Made by a program: the position numbers and the translations under genes. A DNA stretch of 5,951 bases from Brevundimonas vancanneytii (lineage in GTDB: Bacteria; Pseudomonadota; Alphaproteobacteria; Caulobacterales; Caulobacteraceae): assembly GCA_945874855.1 (NCBI GenBank), contig CAMCIP010000144.1, positions 1-5,951 of the forward strand, in the 5' to 3' direction. The notes beneath the pieces were generated by a model that saw nothing but the letters and a program-made list of their open reading frames with translations, was not told the origin of the DNA and did not search any database. Shown here one piece after another: positions 5,387-5,951 of this stretch (positions are counted from its first letter, which is position 1; each line of letters starts with the position of its first letter).

Positions 5387-5951
5387 CTACTCCGCCGCCA
5401 GGGCCAGCGGCCGCACGCGCCGCGCCGACAGATCGGCCATGGTCGGGCTGGCGCGGCTGATGGGGTTGGCGCGATAGGGGTCGGCCACGGCGCTGCGGAA
5501 GGCGACGTCACCCAGCTCGCCCTTGCGGCCAAGCGCGGCCGGATCGAAGGCGGCGGGTGTCGGCTTCCAGTCGATCTGACCGAAAGTCGGATGCTCGGCC
5601 ATCAGGCGGGTCCGCAGCTGGTCCACCGTGTCGTACGGCAGGGTGTGGCCGACCCGCTCGGACAGGGCGCGCAGGATGGCCCAGTCCTCCTTGGCCTCGC
5701 CTTTCGGGAAGACGGCGCGTTCGGCCATCTGCACCCGGCCTTCGGTGTTGACGTACAGGCCCGGCTTCTCGGTCCAGGCGGCGCCCGGCAGGATGACGTC
5801 GGCACCATGAGCGCCCCGGTCGCCGTGGCTGCCCAGATAGATCTTGAACGCCCGCGACCGCGAGGTATCGATCTCGTCCGTGCCCAGCAAGAACAGGACG
5901 TCCAGGGCGTCGGGCGCGACCATGCCCGTGGCGGTCAGGCCGCCCGATGCC
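5387..5951 (-). CDS. nuoG: NADH-quinone oxidoreductase subunit G, C-terminal part (cut by window edge)
   Basis: NuoG is the large Fe-S subunit of the complex I peripheral arm; its C-terminal portion derives from molybdopterin oxidoreductases but has no cofactor there in complex I. The last 187 residues are visible, in frame to the window edge. Recognisable blocks include VLFLLGTDEID (visible 18-28), GSHGDRGAHGADVILPGAA (40-58), YVNTEGRVQM (66-75) and KEDWAILRALSERVG (87-101), followed by the alphaproteobacterial/mitochondrial-type C-terminal region LPYDTVDQLRTRLMAEHPTF. An internal ATG at 5923 is not the start because homologous sequence continues upstream of it. The stop is TAG, 4 bases before the next gene. 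The N-terminal Fe-S cysteine motifs lie outside the window. Confidence 0.96.
   Translation of the reverse strand, partial: ASGGLTATGMVAPDALDVLFLLGTDEIDTSRSRAFKIYLGSHGDRGAHGADVILPGAAWTEKPGLYVNTEGRVQMAERAVFPKGEAKEDWAILRALSERVGHTLPYDTVDQLRTRLMAEHPTFGQIDWKPTPAAFDPAALGRKGELGDVAFRSAVADPYRANPISRASPTMADLSARRVRPLALAAE
5390..5393 (-). promoter_or_regulatory. Shine-Dalgarno of the two-helix membrane protein gene
   Basis: GGAG on the transcribed sense, 7 bases before the ATG at 5382, overlapping the nuoG end. It supports the 96-residue form over longer in-frame alternatives that begin inside nuoG. Confidence 0.6.

Noticed and set aside
5092..5532. Longer version of the two-helix protein starting inside nuoG
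   Set aside because: The extra 50 residues are Pro/Arg/Trp-rich and overlap the conserved nuoG 3' end out of frame; the ATG at 5382 with GGAG is a better start.
5387..5923. Complete short gene starting at the ATG at 5923
   Set aside because: NuoG-like sequence continues upstream of that ATG to the window edge and NuoG is normally several hundred residues longer; this is the 3' end of nuoG.
1..5951. CRISPR arrays, tRNA or rRNA genes, insertion sequences, phage or defence genes
   Set aside because: No regularly spaced direct repeats, transposase-like products, cloverleaf-like segments or defence domains were seen; almost every base belongs to the nuo operon.

Overview
The window is a stretch of a bacterial respiratory complex I (proton-pumping NADH:quinone oxidoreductase, nuo) operon, read entirely on the minus strand. 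Transcription order, from high to low coordinates, is nuoG (3' end only), a 96-residue two-helix membrane protein, nuoH, a 69-residue predicted lipoprotein, nuoI, a short intercistronic segment with a strong hairpin and a doubtful 38-codon frame, nuoJ, nuoK, nuoL, and nuoM (5' end only). The window is cut inside nuoG at one edge and inside nuoM at the other.

The DNA is very GC-rich with strong G/C preference at third codon positions. The Nuo protein sequences and the G-H-I-J-K-L-M order look alphaproteobacterial. By remembered resemblance I would place the source in Caulobacterales (Caulobacter/Brevundimonas-like), but no alignment was run.

The genes are packed tightly. Several junctions share bases (TGATG at the 96-aa gene/nuoH and nuoJ/nuoK boundaries) or leave only 2-4 bases between stop and start. 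This indicates one polycistronic mRNA with translational coupling. There is no gap above about 120 bases, and I see no convincing promoter or terminator inside the window.

The encoded parts fit together as follows. NuoG and NuoI belong to the peripheral electron-transfer arm: NuoG carries part of the Fe-S chain and NuoI holds clusters N6a and N6b, the last relay before N2 and quinone. NuoH docks that arm to the membrane and forms the quinone channel. NuoJ and NuoK form the first part of the membrane arm. NuoL and NuoM are antiporter-like proton-pumping subunits.

Most of the window is ordinary core metabolism. What stands out is small extra coding or structured material at three successive junctions (G/H, H/I, I/J): a two-TM protein, a small cysteine-containing lipoprotein, and a hairpin-bearing insert. 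The first two are plausible lineage-specific complex I accessory or assembly proteins, which is inference. I see no defence system, mobile element, CRISPR array or RNA gene.
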